A stretch of 64,000 nt of DNA from Flavonifractor sp. An112 (lineage in GTDB: Bacteria > Bacillota > Clostridia > Oscillospirales > Oscillospiraceae): the NCBI RefSeq assembly GCF_002161085.1, contig NZ_NFLU01000008.1:1-64000 (forward strand), written 5' to 3'. Positions 1 to 7,149 of this stretch are shown piece by piece. The position numbers and the translations under genes are program-made. A model generated the notes under the pieces. The model worked only from the letters and a program-made list of their open reading frames with translations, did no database searches and was not told the DNA's origin. Each line of letters begins with the position of its first letter. Positions within the stretch are counted from its first letter, which is position 1.

Positions 1-118
1 GCGGCCGTTTTTCGTGGGAATCCGCCCCTTTTGCCGGGGAAACGGATTGCCACGCCAGTGTGCGCACTGGCTCGCAATGACAGGTTTGTGCAAAACAGCT
101 ATTTTGCAACAGGCCCTT
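1..118. repeat. Palindromic intergenic repeat, copy 1 (cut by window start)
   Basis: Bases 1-120 match 40061-40180 at all but two positions. The segment carries the half palindrome around CCAGTGTGCGCACTGG and ends with ATTTTGCAACAGGCCC followed by TTTT. The left arm lies outside the window. It precedes the spoIIIA operon and its right end looks like the 3' arm of a terminator for whatever lies upstream. Confidence 0.85.
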
Positions 119-120
119 TT

Positions 121-227
121 TGCTATGCAAAAGCATAGCAAAATTGGCCATGTGCCGCTTTCAGCGGCACGGCCATGAAATCAAAGCGCATGGGCCGGGA
201 CGGCCCATAAGCGCATGAAGTTTCATG
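121..227. repeat. Cluster of hairpins upstream of spoIIIAA
   Basis: Three consecutive inverted repeats are visible: TGCTATGC/GCATAGCA (121-128, 133-140), GTGCCGCT/AGCGGCAC (152-159, 163-170) and ATGGGCCG/CGGCCCAT (190-197, 201-208). CATGAAA at 174-180 also pairs with TTTCATG at 221-227, enclosing the third. No gene is seen in bases 119-288. The block could be part of the neighbouring repeat, a terminator for the upstream transcript, or a structured leader. Confidence 0.55.
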
Positions 228-257
228 GTCATAAATGGGGACGGGCCCTCATAGGTA
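228..257 (+). promoter_or_regulatory. Putative sigma-E promoter of the spoIIIA operon
   Basis: GTCATAAA at 228-235 and CATAGGTA at 250-257 are separated by 14 bases. This agrees with the Bacillus sigma-E pattern (about GTCATATT, 14-bp spacer, CATACAAT), and the spoIIIA operon is sigma-E dependent in Bacillus. It ends 31 bases before the chosen spoIIIAA start. Confidence 0.65.
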
Positions 258-288
258 TGTTGCAGACACCAAAGAAGGATGTGACGCT

Positions 289-1200
289 ATGCGGGAACAA
301 GGGGATGTAACGCGGTATTTACAGGCGGCGGCCCTGCTGCCGCCCCATATGCGGCGGCAGGCGGAGGGGTTGGACAAGTCCAGTCAGGCGGTGGCCGAGG
401 AGCTGCGGCTGCGGGCGGGCAGGCCAATGACGGTGGTGTGCCCTACGGGGGAGCGGCCCCTGCCCGGTGGTGAGCCGGTGAGTCCGGCGGACCTGAGCCT
501 GGTGGTGGAGATCGCCACCCGGGCCTCCGCCCACACTGCCATGGAGCGAATGAGAAGCGGCTTTTTTACCGTGCCGGGCGGCCACCGCATCGGTATCTGC
601 GGCAGCGCGGTGGTGAAGGATGGCGCGGTGTTCAATCTGCGGCAGCTGTCCTCTTTGGCCATCCGCATCGCCCGTGAGGTGCCGGGAGCCGCCGCCGCTG
701 TGGCGGACAGGCTGTGGGAGGGGGATCGCTTTCAGAGCACCCTCATCCTGTCCCCGCCGGGAGGCGGCAAGACCACCCTGCTGCGGGATCTGATCCGAAG
801 GCTCTCCGACGGAACGGGCCACCCGCCCCTGCGGGTGGGGGTGGCCGATGAGCGGGGGGAGCTGGCGGCCATGTACAACGGCCTGCCTCAGTTTGACGTG
901 GGGCGGCAGACCGATGTGATGGACGGCTGTCCCAAGGCGGAGGGATTGATGATGCTGCTGCGGGGGATGAATCCCCAGGTGCTGGCCGCCGACGAGATCA
1001 CCGCGCCCCAGGACTGCGCTGCCCTGCTGCTGGCAGCCAACTGCGGCGTGCGCCTTCTCTGTACCGCCCACGCCGCCGACCTGGAGGACCTGAAGACCCG
1101 GCCTCTGTACCGGCCTCTGCTGGAAAACCGCTGCTTTCAGAAGCTGGCGGTGCTCTCCCGGGGGCCGGAGGGGCGGAGCTGTCAGGTGTACCAGCTGTGA
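289..1200 (+). CDS. spoIIIAA: Stage III sporulation protein AA (SpoIIIAA), ATPase
   Basis: 303-residue P-loop ATPase related to type II/IV secretion ATPases. In sporulating cells it is thought to act in the mother cell to power the SpoIIIA-SpoIIQ channel across the engulfed forespore membranes, needed for late sigma-G activity. A Walker A motif (PPGGGKTT) lies near residues 153-162 and a Walker B-like LAADEI near 230. The open frame runs upstream to an ATG at 235, but the ATG at 289 is preceded by AAGAAGGATG at good spacing and is preferred. First gene of an eight-gene operon; its stop overlaps the spoIIIAB start. Confidence 0.93.
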   Translation: MREQGDVTRYLQAAALLPPHMRRQAEGLDKSSQAVAEELRLRAGRPMTVVCPTGERPLPGGEPVSPADLSLVVEIATRASAHTAMERMRSGFFTVPGGHRIGICGSAVVKDGAVFNLRQLSSLAIRIAREVPGAAAAVADRLWEGDRFQSTLILSPPGGGKTTLLRDLIRRLSDGTGHPPLRVGVADERGELAAMYNGLPQFDVGRQTDVMDGCPKAEGLMMLLRGMNPQVLAADEITAPQDCAALLLAANCGVRLLCTAHAADLEDLKTRPLYRPLLENRCFQKLAVLSRGPEGRSCQVYQL

Positions 1201-1709
1201 TCCGGCTGATGGGCGCCCTGCTGACGGTGGGCGGCGGGGCCTTTCTGGGTTTTGACGCCCACCGGCGGCTGAAGCGGCGGGCCAGGGTGCTGCGGCAGCT
1301 GGCCGGGGCGCTGGAGCAGATGGACCGGGAGATCTCCTTCCGCCTTACGCCCATGCCCCAGCTGATGGAGGAGTTGGCTGATGATTATCCGCCGCCGGTG
1401 GGAGAGCTGTTTGCCAACTGCCGGAAGGGCATGGAGGAGTTGGGGGAGCGCTCCCTGGCGGAGATCTGGCGGCAGGCTCTGGAGGATACCCCGCTGGATC
1501 TGGAAGGCCGGTCTGCCGCCGTGATGGACGAGCTGGGGGAGGTGCTGGGCCGGTTCGAGGAATCCGGCCTGCGCTCCGCTCTGGCCCGGGCGGTGGCGGA
1601 ACTGACCCGGGAGGCGGAACTTGCCCGGGAGGACGGGGAAAAGCGGGGCAGGATGTATCAGGTGCTGGGCTTGACCTGCGGCGGGCTGCTGGTCATTCTG
1701 CTGCTTTAA
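1197..1709 (+). CDS. spoIIIAB: Stage III sporulation protein AB (SpoIIIAB)
   Basis: 170-residue SpoIIIAB family protein, related to the GspF-type platform proteins of secretion systems. It starts with a GTG that overlaps the spoIIIAA stop codon (GTGA), so translation is probably coupled. A short hydrophobic segment near the N-terminus (LMGALLTVGGGAFLGF) and another at the C-terminus (VLGLTCGGLLVILLL) flank a helical, charged middle, the arrangement known for the family. Partner of the SpoIIIAA ATPase in the feeding-tube complex. Length matches the Bacillus protein. Confidence 0.92.
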   Translation: MIRLMGALLTVGGGAFLGFDAHRRLKRRARVLRQLAGALEQMDREISFRLTPMPQLMEELADDYPPPVGELFANCRKGMEELGERSLAEIWRQALEDTPLDLEGRSAAVMDELGEVLGRFEESGLRSALARAVAELTREAELAREDGEKRGRMYQVLGLTCGGLLVILLL

Positions 1710-1722
1710 AGGAGTTAAAAAC

Positions 1723-1917
1723 ATGGATGTGGATCTGATCTTTAAAATCGCCGCCATCGGAATTCTGGTGTCGGTGCTCAATCAGGTGCTCTCCCGGTCT
1801 GGCCGGGACGAGCAGGCCACCATGACTACCCTGGCGGGGCTGGTGGTGGTACTTATGATGGTGGTCCAGCAGATCAGCGGGCTGTTTGATCTGGTCAAGG
1901 ACCTGTTCGGTCTGTAG
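1723..1917 (+). CDS. spoIIIAC: Stage III sporulation protein AC (SpoIIIAC)
   Basis: Small 64-residue membrane protein with two hydrophobic segments (about residues 5-22 and 34-52) separated by a short polar loop containing SRSGRDEQ. This is the standard SpoIIIAC/AD fold. A good ribosome binding site (AAAGGAG) precedes the ATG. It belongs to the mother-cell membrane part of the SpoIIIA-SpoIIQ channel and is followed two bases later by spoIIIAD. Confidence 0.93.
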   Translation: MDVDLIFKIAAIGILVSVLNQVLSRSGRDEQATMTTLAGLVVVLMMVVQQISGLFDLVKDLFGL

Positions 1918-1919
1918 CC

Positions 1920-2306
1920 ATGGAGACCATGCTGAAGGTGGGGGCGGTGGCCGTCCTGGGTGCTCTGTGTGCCGTGATGGTGAAGGGCACCGCCCGGCAG
2001 CTGGCTCTGGTGCTCTCCATTGCCGCCGCCGCTGTGGTGCTTGGCCTGGCCCTGGGGGCGGTGGAGGACGTGGTGGCCATGGCGGAGGAGCTGCAGGATA
2101 TGGCGGGGCTGTCCCCTGCGGTGGTGGCCCCCGTCATCAAGACGGTGGGCATTGCCATCCTCACCCACATTGCCGCCCAGGTATGCAAGGACGCGGGGGA
2201 GGGGGGCATTGCCGCCGTTACCGAGACGGCCGGCTCCGCCTTGGCTCTGTGTACCGCCCTGCCCCTGCTGCGGGCGGTGCTGGACACGGTGGCACAGCTG
2301 CTGTGA
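1920..2306 (+). CDS. spoIIIAD: Stage III sporulation protein AD (SpoIIIAD)
   Basis: 128-residue membrane protein of the SpoIIIAC/AD family, here with four hydrophobic stretches and the polar GEGGIAAVTETAG segment typical of the family. No Shine-Dalgarno sequence is evident before its ATG, which sits two bases after the spoIIIAC stop, so it is probably translated by reinitiation. Role: membrane component of the SpoIIIA channel complex in sporulation. Confidence 0.92.
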   Translation: METMLKVGAVAVLGALCAVMVKGTARQLALVLSIAAAAVVLGLALGAVEDVVAMAEELQDMAGLSPAVVAPVIKTVGIAILTHIAAQVCKDAGEGGIAAVTETAGSALALCTALPLLRAVLDTVAQLL

Positions 2307-2336
2307 GAAGTTGGTACAAAAGAGGAGGAAGGGACC

Positions 2337-3428
2337 ATGATACGGCATTTGGCGGTGCTGGTGGTGCTGCTGACGGTACTGACGGGGACGGCCTGGGCCA
2401 GTCAGGGCGTGCTGGACGCTCAGTCTGCTGCCCTGGACCTGGAGGGGCTGGAGAACGCCGGGGAGGAGTGGATGCCTGACGCCGACCTGTCCGCCGGGTT
2501 AGATCTGGACGACAGCATCGACCAGATTCTGGATACCGGCAGCGCGGAGCTGGGGGGTGTGATTCGCAAAGCCCTGCGCAGCGGGGCCCTGCTGCTGGCG
2601 GTGGTGCTCTTCTGCTCTCTGGCCGAGGGCATGGGGGCGGGCCAGGGGCCGGTCAATGGGGTGGCTCTGGTGGGGGCCCTGGCGGTGACCGCCATTGCGG
2701 CGGCTGACGCCAACTCCCTCATCGGCATGGGCCGGGAGGCCATCGAGCATATGGACAGCTTCTCCAAACTGCTGCTGCCCGCGGTGACGGCGGCGGCCTC
2801 CGCCGCCGGGTCCCCGGGAGGGGCGGTGGCCCGGCAGCTGGCCACCATGCTCTTTTCCGACCTGCTCATCACCTTGATCAACCGTGTACTGCTGCCCCTG
2901 GTGTATACCTACATCGCGGCCTGTGTGGCCTGGGCTGCGGTGGGCAACGATGGCCTCAAGCGGATGGCGGCTACCCTCAAGTGGGCGGTGACCACGGTGC
3001 TCACCGGTACCCTCATCCTCTTTGTCACCTATCTCACCATCAGCGGGGTCATCGCGGGCACCACCGACGCCCTCACCGTCAAGGCCGCCAAGTTTACCAT
3101 GTCCAGCATGGTGCCGGTGGTGGGCGGCATTCTGTCCGACGCGGCGGAGACCGTGCTGGCGGGAGCGGGGGTGCTGAAAAATACGGTGGGTGTGTTCGGG
3201 ATGCTGGTGGTCATCGGCATCTGTCTGGTGCCTTTCCTCCAGCTGGGCTTTCACTATCTGACCTATAAGGTGTCCTCCGCCCTCAGCGCCGCCCTGTCGG
3301 GCAGCCGTGTGGCCTCCCTCATCGACCAGATCGGCGGGGCCTTTGGACTGATCCTGGGGATGACCGGGGCCTGCGCCCTGCTGCTGCTCATCTCCATGAT
3401 CTCCGCCGTGTCGCTGGCAGGGGGGTGA
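2337..3428 (+). CDS. spoIIIAE: Stage III sporulation protein AE (SpoIIIAE)
   Basis: 363-residue polytopic membrane protein with an N-terminal signal-like segment (VLVVLLTVLTGTAWAS) and six or more later hydrophobic helices. It is the largest membrane component of the SpoIIIA complex. A strong ribosome binding site (GAGGAGGAAGG) precedes the ATG. Length and hydrophobic pattern fit the family. It lies 30 bases after spoIIIAD and 4 bases before spoIIIAF in the same operon. Confidence 0.93.
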   Translation: MIRHLAVLVVLLTVLTGTAWASQGVLDAQSAALDLEGLENAGEEWMPDADLSAGLDLDDSIDQILDTGSAELGGVIRKALRSGALLLAVVLFCSLAEGMGAGQGPVNGVALVGALAVTAIAAADANSLIGMGREAIEHMDSFSKLLLPAVTAAASAAGSPGGAVARQLATMLFSDLLITLINRVLLPLVYTYIAACVAWAAVGNDGLKRMAATLKWAVTTVLTGTLILFVTYLTISGVIAGTTDALTVKAAKFTMSSMVPVVGGILSDAAETVLAGAGVLKNTVGVFGMLVVIGICLVPFLQLGFHYLTYKVSSALSAALSGSRVASLIDQIGGAFGLILGMTGACALLLLISMISAVSLAGG

Positions 3429-3432
3429 GACG

Positions 3433-3924
3433 ATGGTAGAATTTTTGGGAAAATGGCTGATGGGGGTGACCTGTGCGGCCATGATCCTGGCCCTGGCGGA
3501 GGGCCTGTCCCCGGCAGGGGGGCCAAAACGGGCGGCCAGGCTGGCCGGCGGGTTGCTCCTGCTGCTGGCCGTGGTGAAGCCCTTGATAAGCCTGGACGGT
3601 TCGGCCCTCACCCGGGCCATGACGGAATACCGCCTGGACGCGGAATACTCTGCTCAGGCGCTGGAGGAGGAGAATAAAACCCTGATGATGGACATCATAG
3701 AAGCCCAGTCCGCCGCATATATTCAGGACAAGGCGGCAGCGTTGGGCATCACCTGCACGGTGCAGGTGGAGGCCGACGAGGCGGCGGAATACCCCATCCC
3801 CAAGGTGGTCACCATCACCGGGGAGCTGTCCCGGGAGGAGCGGGAGGCCCTCACCGAGCAGATTGAGGCCGATTTTGCCATCCCGGCAGACCGGCAGTAT
3901 TACGAAAGCGGGGGAGCGGAATGA
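3433..3924 (+). CDS. spoIIIAF: Stage III sporulation protein AF (SpoIIIAF)
   Basis: 163 residues with two N-terminal membrane helices (about 8-24 and 37-53) followed by a soluble domain carrying the ring-building fold seen in SpoIIIAF and SpoIIIAG. It helps form the SpoIIIA rings in the intermembrane space during engulfment. The stop codon overlaps the spoIIIAG start (ATGA), indicating coupled translation. Confidence 0.9.
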   Translation: MVEFLGKWLMGVTCAAMILALAEGLSPAGGPKRAARLAGGLLLLLAVVKPLISLDGSALTRAMTEYRLDAEYSAQALEEENKTLMMDIIEAQSAAYIQDKAAALGITCTVQVEADEAAEYPIPKVVTITGELSREEREALTEQIEADFAIPADRQYYESGGAE

Positions 3925-4466
3925 ACCGGCGAGAACCGGAGAAAGGAAACGGGCTGGTCCTGTACAAGGGGCGGCTCATGGAGCTGTTCCAGCGGTATAA
4001 ATACGCACTGCTGGTGGTGGCAGTGGGCGTGATCATGATGGCCCTGCCCGCCCTGAGCGGAGGCGGGGAGAACACCCAGACCCGACAGCAGAGCGCCCAG
4101 GAGGTGGAATTTGGAACGGAGGAACTGGAGGGACGGCTGGAGGAGGCCCTGTCTCAGATGGACGGGGTGGGGCAGGCAGAGGTGGTGCTCACTCTGCGGT
4201 CCGGACCGGGCCAGGTACTGGCCCAGGATACCCAGAACTCGGTGCGGGAGGAGGGAAGCGAGTCCTCCCAGTCCACGGTGGTGCTCTCCAAGGGCTCCGG
4301 CTATGAGGAACCGGTGATCCTCCAACAGCTTTCGCCCCAATATCAGGGGGCTCTTGTGGTATGCTCCGGCGGGGACGACCCCGCAGTACGCCTGCAGGTG
4401 GTGGAGGCGGTATCCGCCCTCACCGGGCTGGGGGCCAATCAGATCGCAGTATCAAAAGGAAAGTGA
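3921..4466 (+). CDS. spoIIIAG: Stage III sporulation protein AG (SpoIIIAG)
   Basis: 181-residue protein with one membrane helix near residues 30-47 (YALLVVAVGVIMMALPAL) and a soluble C-terminal ring-building domain. In Bacillus, SpoIIIAG forms a large ring in the intermembrane space, similar to secretion-system rings. The start overlaps the spoIIIAF stop. It is slightly shorter than the Bacillus protein, with a short linker. Confidence 0.91.
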   Translation: MNRREPEKGNGLVLYKGRLMELFQRYKYALLVVAVGVIMMALPALSGGGENTQTRQQSAQEVEFGTEELEGRLEEALSQMDGVGQAEVVLTLRSGPGQVLAQDTQNSVREEGSESSQSTVVLSKGSGYEEPVILQQLSPQYQGALVVCSGGDDPAVRLQVVEAVSALTGLGANQIAVSKGK

Positions 4467-4478
4467 GGCAGTAACAGT

Positions 4479-5063
4479 ATGAACGTATGGAAACGAAACG
4501 CGGTGGTGGCCGCAGTGGTGCTCTTTGTGTGCGGCGCGGTGTATCTCAACTGGTCCTATCAGAAGGGGCAGAGCGAGGAAGCGGGCAAGACTCTGGGCGA
4601 GGCGGAGCTGGTGTCCATGCAGAGCGCCGACCCGCTGCTTAAAACAAGTCCCGCACCCTCGGCGGACCCCTCGGCCTCGCCAGCGCCCACCGCCACGGAC
4701 AAGAGCAGCGGCTACTTTGACGCCGCCCGGCTCAACCGCCAGCAGGCCAGAGACAGCGCCCTGTCCATCCTCCAGGAGGCCGCCGCCGACACCAACGCCA
4801 CCGAGACCATGAAGGCGGAGACCGGTGAGGCTATCCAGACCCTGGCCGACTACACCGTGTCCGAGGCCCAGATCGAAAATCTGGTCACCGCCAAGGGGTA
4901 CGCCGACTGCGTGGCTTTCATCAGCGACGGCAGCGTCAGCGTGGTGGTGTCCGACACCGAGGAGGGACTCACCGACGCCGATGTGGCCCGCATCACCGAG
5001 ATCGTCACCGAAGAGACCGGCCTGGAGGCCAGCGCCATCACCATCATCGAAGCCCAGCCCTGA
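4479..5063 (+). CDS. spoIIIAH: Stage III sporulation protein AH (SpoIIIAH)
   Basis: 194-residue bitopic protein: an N-terminal helix (AVVAAVVLFVCGAVYL), a Ser/Pro/Ala-rich linker (about residues 58-75) and a YscJ/FliF-like domain that binds forespore SpoIIQ in Bacillus. Last gene of the spoIIIA operon. No spoIIQ is present in the window. Bases 5083-5107 can form a weak hairpin (AAATCAG/CTGATTT) that may end the transcript. Confidence 0.92.
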   Translation: MNVWKRNAVVAAVVLFVCGAVYLNWSYQKGQSEEAGKTLGEAELVSMQSADPLLKTSPAPSADPSASPAPTATDKSSGYFDAARLNRQQARDSALSILQEAAADTNATETMKAETGEAIQTLADYTVSEAQIENLVTAKGYADCVAFISDGSVSVVVSDTEEGLTDADVARITEIVTEETGLEASAITIIEAQP

Positions 5064-5089
5064 GCCCCAGGGTCCCCGCCAAAAATCAG

Positions 5090-5117
5090 TTGTATTTTTT
5101 CTGATTTGTGGTAAAAT
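5090..5117 (+). promoter_or_regulatory. Sigma-A type promoter of yqhY
   Basis: TTGTAT (5090-5095) and TAAAAT (5112-5117) with a 16-base spacer, 33 bases before the yqhY start. It overlaps a weak terminator-like inverted repeat at 5083-5107. Confidence 0.6.
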
Positions 5118-5150
5118 GGTCCCATAGTACACAAAAGGAGCGTGACCGGT

Positions 5151-5531
5151 ATGGGCGATGGAAAGGAATATATCTCCCGGCCTGACGAACTGGGTAACAT
5201 CCATATCTCCGAGGATGTGCTGGCTGTGATCGCGGCGGCCGCCGCCACGGAAGTGGAGGGCGTGGGCAGTCTGTCCACCAATCTGAGCAGCGATATCGCG
5301 GAGCTGCTGGGCGCAAAGAAGAATCTGTCCAAGGGCATCCGCATTACTATGGTGGGGGAGAGCGTCCGGGTAGACGTGTCCCTGCTGGTCAAATACGGGT
5401 ATACCATCGTTGACGTGGCCAAAGAGGTGCAGAGCGCCGTCTTTAACGCCATTGAAAATACCAGCGGCCTGACCGTGGAACACGTCAATGTCCATGTGGC
5501 CGGCATCGTATTTGAAAAGGAACACAAGTAA
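5151..5531 (+). CDS. yqhY: Asp23/Gls24 family protein (YqhY-like)
   Basis: 126-residue Asp23/Gls24 (DUF322) protein. The motif GNIHISEDVLAVIAAAAATE near the N-terminus and the VDVSLLVKYGYTIVDVAKEVQ segment are typical. In Bacillus the same gene sits between accBC and nusB and has been linked to control of acetyl-CoA carboxylase; here accB and accC are absent, so that role is uncertain. A GTG at 5142 is open in frame, but AAAGGAG at 5134-5140 fits the ATG at 5151 far better. Confidence 0.88.
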   Translation: MGDGKEYISRPDELGNIHISEDVLAVIAAAAATEVEGVGSLSTNLSSDIAELLGAKKNLSKGIRITMVGESVRVDVSLLVKYGYTIVDVAKEVQSAVFNAIENTSGLTVEHVNVHVAGIVFEKEHK

Positions 5532-5544
5532 ATCAAGCCAGACC

Positions 5545-5579
5545 AAGGGCCTGTTGCAGAGCAAGCAACAGGCCCTTTT
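5545..5579 (+). terminator. Intrinsic terminator after yqhY
   Basis: AAGGGCCTGTTGC (5545-5557) pairs with GCAACAGGCCCTT (5565-5577) around a 7-base loop, followed by TT. The stem ends are the same as the ends of the palindromic repeat at 39994-40176. Confidence 0.85.
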
Positions 5580-5646
5580 GTGTGTTTTGGCCGGTCTGCC
5601 CCAGGAAAAGGGGCTGGAATCTGGAGTCTAATTTTGAAATATCTCT

Positions 5647-5675
5647 TTCCTTTTTGCATACAGTTGATGTATAAT
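5647..5675 (+). promoter_or_regulatory. Putative promoter of the nusB-xseA-ispA run
   Basis: Perfect TATAAT at 5670-5675; the -35 region is poor (TTCCTT at 5647-5652, 17-base spacer). It lies between the yqhY terminator and nusB. Confidence 0.5.
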
Positions 5676-5728
5676 CATAATAACTGTGAATATCACCGGC
5701 TCATCATGCCGGAATGGAGGAACCCATC

Positions 5729-6217
5729 ATGACCAGAACCGCCGCCCGAGAGATCGCCGTCCACCTGACCTTTGAACTGGGCTTCACCGGGCAGACCGCC
5801 CGGGAGCTGCTGGACGAGGCCCTCAACCGCAAGACCTTCGCCCTCATCGGGGAGGAGGAGCCCCTGTATGCCGAATTCCCCAACGAGGCCCAGCGGACCT
5901 ACATCACCCGTCTGGTAGAGGGGGTCTATGACCACGCCCCCGAGCTGGACGAGTATATCTCCAAGTACGCCATCGGCTGGAAGTTCTCCCGTATGAACCG
6001 GGTGGCCGTGGCCATTATGCGTGTGGCGATGTATGAGATCCTGTATATGCAGGACATCCCCAATGCCGCCGCCATCAACGAGGCCCTGGAGCTGGTGAAG
6101 CACTACGAGGAGCCCGAGGTGGTCTCCTTTGTCAACGGTATTCTGGGCTCCTTCGTCCGGGGGGAGCACATCCCTGACCCGGTAGGCCTGAAGGAGCAGC
6201 CGGAGGCGGAGGGCTGA
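5729..6217 (+). CDS. nusB: Transcription antitermination factor NusB
   Basis: 162-residue all-helical NusB. It binds boxA RNA with NusE (S10) and supports rRNA antitermination. N-terminal TRTAAREIAVHLTFEL, central ISKYAIGWKFSRMNRVAVAIMRVAMYEIL and C-terminal AINEALELVKHY and FVNGILG segments are family hallmarks. An upstream in-frame ATG at 5714 overlaps the Shine-Dalgarno GGAGG (5716-5720), so the ATG at 5729 is preferred. The stop overlaps the next start by one base. Confidence 0.93.
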   Translation: MTRTAAREIAVHLTFELGFTGQTARELLDEALNRKTFALIGEEEPLYAEFPNEAQRTYITRLVEGVYDHAPELDEYISKYAIGWKFSRMNRVAVAIMRVAMYEILYMQDIPNAAAINEALELVKHYEEPEVVSFVNGILGSFVRGEHIPDPVGLKEQPEAEG

Positions 6218-7149
6218 TGCGTACCCTGGGCATCGACACCAGCAACTACACCACTTCCGCCGCCGTCTTTGACGGCGAGGGGGGCGAGAACGCCGGACGC
6301 CTGCTGGAAGTGCGCCCCGGCGAGCTGGGCCTGCGGCAGAGCGACGCCCTGTTCCAGCACGTCAAGGCTCTGCCCGACCGCTTTGCCCAGCTGAGAGAGG
6401 GCGGCTGGCTGGATGGTATTGTTGCCGTGGGCGCTTCCACCCGGCCCCGGGCGGTGGAAGGGTCCTATATGCCCTGCTTCCTGGCGGGGGAGAGCCAGGG
6501 CCGTACCCTGGCTGCCGCGTTGAATGTGCCCTTCTTTGCCTGCTCTCATCAGCAGGACCATATTGCCGCCGCCGCCTGGTCGGCGGGCCGGATGGATCTG
6601 CTGGACAGGCCTATGCTGGCCTGGCACCTGTCCGGCGGCACCACCGAGCTGCTCCATGTGGAGCCGGAGGGGGTCAATGTGAAAGCCACTCTGCTGGGTG
6701 GCACCAGCGACATCTCCGCCGGACAGCTCATTGACCGCACCGGCGTGCTGCTGGGCCTGCCATTCCCGGCGGGTAAGGCGGTGGACCAGCTGGCTCAGGC
6801 GGGGCAGGCCAAGAAATTTACTGTGAAGCTAAATGACTTTACGTTTTCACTCTCCGGTATGGAGAATAAGGTGAAGGCTATGGCAGAGCAGGGGGCGGAG
6901 AAGGCAGACATCGCCCGCTTTGCCCTGCTGACGGTGGCCGACGTGGTGCGACGCACCACCCTGGCCGCCCTGAAGCAGTATCCCGGCCTGCCGGTGCTGT
7001 GCTCCGGCGGTGTAGCTTCCAACTCCCTGCTGCGGCAGGTGATGGAGCCTCTGGGAGCGGTGTTTGCCCAGCCCCGGTTCTCCACCGACAACGCCATGGG
7101 TACCGCCATCCTCACCTGGCGGGCTGTAAAGGCGGGTGAGTTGACATGA
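6217..7149 (+). CDS. TsaD/Kae1-like paralog (M22 glycoprotease-like fold)
   Basis: 310-residue protein of the ASKHA/Kae1 fold resembling TsaD, the tRNA threonylcarbamoyl transferase, but divergent and about 25 residues short. Visible matches: GIDTSNYTT at the N-terminus, a metal-type HQQDH, LSGGTTEL, a GTSDISAGQLIDRTGVLLGLP block, FSLSGMENKVK, CSGGVASNSLLR and STDNAMG. Because it deviates from standard TsaD in several of these, it is probably a second paralog rather than the tRNA-modifying enzyme itself; function unknown. It overlaps nusB by one base and xseA by four (ATGA), in the slot where Bacillus has folD. Confidence 0.75.
   Translation: MRTLGIDTSNYTTSAAVFDGEGGENAGRLLEVRPGELGLRQSDALFQHVKALPDRFAQLREGGWLDGIVAVGASTRPRAVEGSYMPCFLAGESQGRTLAAALNVPFFACSHQQDHIAAAAWSAGRMDLLDRPMLAWHLSGGTTELLHVEPEGVNVKATLLGGTSDISAGQLIDRTGVLLGLPFPAGKAVDQLAQAGQAKKFTVKLNDFTFSLSGMENKVKAMAEQGAEKADIARFALLTVADVVRRTTLAALKQYPGLPVLCSGGVASNSLLRQVMEPLGAVFAQPRFSTDNAMGTAILTWRAVKAGELT

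Noticed and set aside
319-1071. Long minus-strand frame opposite spoIIIAA, and many like it (1182-1781, 2499-3620, 6795-8510, 12249-13991, 16255-17676)
   Set aside because: High GC leaves long open frames opposite real genes. These have no ribosome sites, no family match and odd composition rich in His/Gln/Gly/Arg.
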